Source: Clostridia bacterium
Lineage (GTDB): Bacteria; Bacillota; Clostridia; Christensenellales; Borkfalkiaceae
Reading direction: 5' to 3'
Assembly: GCA_017463425.1 (NCBI GenBank)
Contig: JAFTPE010000039.1
Span: 1-35,701 of the forward strand
DNA length: 35,701 nucleotides
A model generated the notes under the pieces. That model made no database searches. It was not told the DNA's origin and saw only the letters and a list, made by a program, of their open reading frames with translations. Each line of letters begins with the position of its first letter. Position 1 is the first letter of the stretch. A program made the position numbers and the translations under genes. This document shows, piece by piece, positions 32,883-35,701 of this stretch.

Positions 32883-32970
32883 GTATTGTTTTATTTTGAT
32901 ACCCCGTTTTGCTATACGTTCAAGATTTTTATTTTTCAACGGCAATCACGCTTGTTATAAACGGCTGTAA

Positions 32971-33240
32971 ATGAAAACTTTGTGAAAATTTCAGAAAATA
33001 CCCTGATAAATCGCCTTTCCCGTGGCTTATATATGAGAGCATTTTTAGATTCTTCAAAAATTTTTCTAAAAATACCCCCTAATTTACGCCCCAAAATATC
33101 CGTATTATAAGGGGATATGTAAAAATTTTGTGAAATCTTCAAAAATAGGGTCAATTTTTACCCCTTAAAATCTCCGTATAGTGAGAGCCTTTTGTGGAAA
33201 TCTCAAAAAATATTTTTTAAAACGTGCAAATACCTTGCAC
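32971..33240. other. Degenerate ~75-bp tandem repeats, candidate replication origin
   Basis: Three degenerate units (about 32971-33040, 33041-33114, 33115-33189) and a partial fourth share TGTGAAAATCTTCAAAAAT-like, TACCCC and TCCGTATTATA-like blocks in the same order. A 6-bp hairpin GTGCAA..TTGCAC follows at 33224-33240. No gene is present. Lying 5' of a rolling-circle initiator gene, this could be the double-strand origin with initiator-binding repeats. Function is inferred from position. Confidence 0.5.
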
Positions 33241-33446
33241 CTTTACCCGTTATCATATCAAAACTTAATAGGAAAACAGCATAAAAATCGAGCGTATAGC
33301 GAAAACGGCAAGCCGAGCGTTAGTATCTCCGAAAAATGAAAAGGAGCAGTGGTTGCGTTTTATGGACGAAGTACGAATTAACTGTCGTGGAGTTAGTCGT
33401 ATTACGCCCTTTTTTGTGCCGAAAATATAGGAGGTACATTAAATAA

Positions 33447-33590
33447 ATGCAACAACAAACACTAACACTCATTTTTGACGGCGAGCCGAATATCAACGCT
33501 CTACCCGAAAGCGAACAAAGGGTATTTTATACCACGCTTTTGGAGCGTATATTCGAGCTGTACCGCGCAAAAGACAAGGACGAGCAATGA
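33447..33590 (+). CDS. 47-aa small protein coupled to the Rep gene
   Basis: A short frame beginning MQQQTLTLIFDGEPNINALP and ending RIFELYRAKDKDEQ. TAGGAGGTAC (AGGAGG about 12 bp upstream) is a good ribosome site. Its stop overlaps the initiator start in an ATGA, so the two are translationally coupled. It is acidic to neutral with a probable C-terminal helix (ESEQRVFYTTLLERIFELY). I do not recognise a family. A role as a replication-control or accessory protein is a guess from position only. Confidence 0.65.
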   Translation: MQQQTLTLIFDGEPNINALPESEQRVFYTTLLERIFELYRAKDKDEQ

Positions 33591-34618
33591 TAGAAAATTG
33601 CAAAGTCAATTTTGACGGCAGTAATTATCTTGCTAAACTTCCCCAACCCTGTCCGTTCAAAAAGGGAAAACCGAAAAAGTTTCTAAAAACTATCGAAATC
33701 CCTGCGGACAACCAAGCAACCACGACTTGCGAGAACGCCCAAGACAATATTTGTGATGAAGTAGTCAAGTATGCGGAAAAGGCGCGCGCAGAAAACGACG
33801 GCAAAGAGAAAAAGAGAGCGCAAACAAAAAAGATAGTAGTAGATTTGAAAGAGATATTTAACGAACTCTATCTTGCCCACGCAGGCAAAACGTATAACGA
33901 GAAGAAAAACGCAATTATAGACGGCTTGCGCCCGTACTTTGAAAACGATAGAAAAACGGTGGCTTTTGTAGATATGCAGTTGGAACGCGTTCGACATAAT
34001 CAAGGGCAACGAAACGCACGTTTATGGAAGAAACTCAACAACGTTCCTTTTAACTATTTCATAACTGTTACTTACGATAGCAAAAAACACACGGAAGAAT
34101 CTTTCCGCAAGGCGTTTACAAATTTTCTCAAACACGCCGTATATCGTAAAAATTGGCGATACATAGGCGTATGGGAACGCGGAAACGCAACGGAGCGATT
34201 ACATTTCCACGCGCTTGTCTATATCCCCGACGGGCAGATGATAGGCGAACTGTTTGAACAGCGTGATTACAGTACCAAGCAAAAGCGTATGCAAACGACT
34301 ATCCAAAACACCCATTTTAACGAAAAATTTGGGCGAACGGATTTTGAAGTGATAACGACGGACAATCATTTGACGGAATGTTATTACTATCTCAAAAAAT
34401 ATATGGAAAAATCGGGCGAAAAACTGATAGTCAGCCGAAATTGTCCTACGCATTTTAATTTGTCGGTATTCAAGGACGATATGATATGCCCTTTGGAAAA
34501 CAACGAATACAAGCATATTTTAGCGGACGATTTCAAAGGCGTAAACGCGGACGGCGAAATTATTGAAGATATTACGCGAGAAAAGCTACTTGCGTTATAC
34601 GATGAAAAAAGAATTTAA
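33587..34618 (+). CDS. HUH-family rolling-circle replication initiator (Rep)
   Basis: A 343-aa replication initiator that should nick the element's origin and stay covalently bound through a tyrosine. The Rep catalytic domain lies at about residues 155-285. Motif 1 is NYFITVTYDS, motif 2 is the HUH metal site RLHFHALV (His206, His208), and motif 3 is ECYYYLKKYMEK with candidate nucleophiles Tyr266-268/Tyr272. The N-terminal ~110 residues are charged and low in complexity. It is preceded by tandem repeats and hairpins and followed by a cruciform. Its partner downstream is a large serine recombinase, so the unit resembles a small integrative element replicating by rolling circle. A relaxase role is less likely given the motif order. 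Confidence 0.85.
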   Translation: MIENCKVNFDGSNYLAKLPQPCPFKKGKPKKFLKTIEIPADNQATTTCENAQDNICDEVVKYAEKARAENDGKEKKRAQTKKIVVDLKEIFNELYLAHAGKTYNEKKNAIIDGLRPYFENDRKTVAFVDMQLERVRHNQGQRNARLWKKLNNVPFNYFITVTYDSKKHTEESFRKAFTNFLKHAVYRKNWRYIGVWERGNATERLHFHALVYIPDGQMIGELFEQRDYSTKQKRMQTTIQNTHFNEKFGRTDFEVITTDNHLTECYYYLKKYMEKSGEKLIVSRNCPTHFNLSVFKDDMICPLENNEYKHILADDFKGVNADGEIIEDITREKLLALYDEKRI

Positions 34619-34623
34619 ACCTA

Positions 34624-34780
34624 TTTTATCTTTCGAGCTGTCGGAGCGTAAACGAAACCGCCCTTTTATACAAGGGTAAAATGCATTGCTTGGCGCAACC
34701 CTTGTATAAAAGTTTGGGCATTAAAATAAGCAAAATTATCAATGCGATTTCGTTTTGGTTGCTCCTGTCGAAAGACAAAA
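34624..34780. other. Nested cruciform, candidate single-strand origin
   Basis: The inner perfect 15-bp inverted repeat (34663-34677 against 34698-34712) lies inside imperfect outer arms (34624-34661 against 34744-34780). The outer arms share TTTT-TCTTTCGA, GGAGC, AAACGAAA and CGC in complementary order. It occupies nearly all of the gap between the Rep and recombinase genes. Large hairpins downstream of Rep are typical of single-strand origins in rolling-circle replicons. A recombination or termination structure is the alternative. Confidence 0.55.
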
Positions 34781-34809
34781 TAAATACATTATAAGGAGTA
34801 AAAAACTAT

Positions 34810-35701
34810 ATGAAAACAGCAGTAATTTATGCCCGTTACTCGTCCGATAACCAAACGGAACAGTCTATTGAAGGGCAACTTCGCGTATGTCAAGAATACG
34901 CGAAAAACAACGACATTTTGCTACTCGATACCTATATCGATAGAGCAATGACGGGTACAAACGATAATCGCGCCGACTTCCAACGTATGTTAAAAGACAG
35001 CGCGAGAAACCATTGGGATTACGTTCTTGTTTACAAGATAGACCGATTTTCCCGTAATAAGTATGAAACGGCTATACACAAAAAGACTTTGAGAGATAAC
35101 GGAACGCGTTTGCTTTCCGCTACGGAATACATACCCGATTCACCCGAAGGTATTATCCTTGAATCTATGCTTGAAGGCTATGCGGAATATTACTCCGCGG
35201 AACTTTCTCAAAAGATTCGCCGTGGTATGAACGAGAGCCGACAAAAAGGCAATTATACAGGCGGTTACGTTCTTTACGGATATAAAATCGTCGATAAAAA
35301 GGTTGTAATTGACGAATACCAAGCGGAAATTGTGCGTTATATCTATGAACAATATTCGACAGGCGTTTATGTGAAAGACATTCTCAAAGCGTTAAACGAA
35401 AAAGGCGTTATCCATCGCGGAAAACCGTTCGCCGCAAATACCGTTTACGGAATACTGAAAAACGAGAAATATTCGGGTACTTATAAACGCGGAAACGAAA
35501 TTTTTGAAAAGACCTTTCCGAGAATCGTTCCCCAAGAAGTATTTGAAAAAGTCCGTAAAAAAGTAGAGCAAAACAAATACGGCAAGAAGAACGAAAAGCA
35601 ACCGTATTTATTGCGCTTTAAGGTAACGTGCGGATATTGCGGTAAACCGATAAGCTCCGATACGGGTACAGCAAGAAACGGTACTGTAAAATATTATTAC
35701 A
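34810..35701 (+). CDS. Large serine recombinase, 3' end beyond window
   Basis: The first 297 residues of a large serine integrase/transposase. The resolvase domain starts MKTAVIYARYSSDNQTEQSI, with the nucleophile serine at about position 11. It continues with DRAMTGTNDNRADFQRML and YKIDRFSRNKYE. The recombinase domain follows (GGYVLYGYKI, YVKDILKALNEKGV, TVYGILKNEKYSGTYKRG). Near the edge the zinc-ribbon begins (VTCGYCGKPISSDTG). AAGGAG precedes the ATG by about 10 bp. It should integrate and excise the element that carries the rolling-circle Rep. No stop is reached before 35701, so length and coiled-coil part cannot be judged. Confidence 0.93.
   Translation, partial: MKTAVIYARYSSDNQTEQSIEGQLRVCQEYAKNNDILLLDTYIDRAMTGTNDNRADFQRMLKDSARNHWDYVLVYKIDRFSRNKYETAIHKKTLRDNGTRLLSATEYIPDSPEGIILESMLEGYAEYYSAELSQKIRRGMNESRQKGNYTGGYVLYGYKIVDKKVVIDEYQAEIVRYIYEQYSTGVYVKDILKALNEKGVIHRGKPFAANTVYGILKNEKYSGTYKRGNEIFEKTFPRIVPQEVFEKVRKKVEQNKYGKKNEKQPYLLRFKVTCGYCGKPISSDTGTARNGTVKYYY

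Noticed and set aside
32688-33154. Minus-strand frames of 72-85 codons in the origin-like region
   Set aside because: They overlap large hairpins and tandem repeats and have no ribosome site or protein-like composition.
33334-33445. Very short frames (22 and about 36 codons) before the 47-aa gene
   Set aside because: Ribosome site spacing is poor for the 22-codon frame and there is no supporting structure; could be leader peptides but not supportable.

Overview
The window looks like a chromosomal segment of a low- to mid-GC Firmicutes relative, probably a gut-type anaerobic clostridium. The indications are tRNAs with encoded CCA ends, AGGAGG-type ribosome sites, sigma-A promoters, a type III glutamine synthetase, the paired DNA-repair families TIGR03915/TIGR03916, and many cytoplasmic glycoside hydrolases. 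This placement is inference; no 16S or marker gene is present.

Layout: (1) 1-2833: three tRNA genes (fMet, Met, Glu), then a scarred region where a Gfo/Idh-type oxidoreductase and a tyrosine integrase, both lacking their 5' parts, meet head to head near 1690, then tRNA-Ser. (2) 3107-13153: a divergent sugar-catabolism locus. Leftwards run a PIG-L deacetylase, an atypical NagB-like protein, a PfkB kinase, a class II aldolase and an unusual TIM-barrel glycosidase candidate. Rightwards run an AraC regulator, an MFS transporter and a GH2 glycosidase. Together they suggest uptake, hydrolysis, de-N-acetylation and lower-glycolytic cleavage of an amino-sugar glycan. (3) 13161-14311: a repeat-rich stretch. 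It holds an 828-bp cassette bounded by a perfect 24-bp inverted repeat: promoter, a roughly 210-nt strongly folded RNA, terminator and a small charged helical protein. (4) 14392-19453: a radical-SAM/UDG-like DNA repair pair with an apparently leaderless start, then glutamine synthetase III and NAD synthetase. (5) 19530-23904, leftwards: SGNH esterase, GH78 rhamnosidase-like protein and GH13 alpha-glucosidase. (6) 24033-26955: a TrkH/TrkA potassium-uptake pair. (7) 27097-27393: a second candidate small RNA with promoter, three-tier hairpin and terminator. (8) 27430-32681: a restriction-modification island comprising an XRE controller, a fused double C5 methyltransferase, an AlwI/BstNBI-like endonuclease, Vsr and an unknown helical protein, behind a promoter with three boxes spaced exactly 21 bp. 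(9) 32690-35701: part of a mobile element with structured origin-like DNA, a 47-aa coupled protein, an HUH rolling-circle initiator, a large cruciform and a large serine recombinase cut by the window edge.

The most novel-looking items are the inverted-repeat-bounded RNA/protein cassette (13245-14072), the standalone RNA at 27131-27267, the restriction system with its tandem methyltransferase, and the NagB-like enzyme that has lost a catalytic Asp and part of its phosphate loop in an operon with an unphosphorylated-sugar type deacetylase. All family assignments were made by reading motifs, without database searches.
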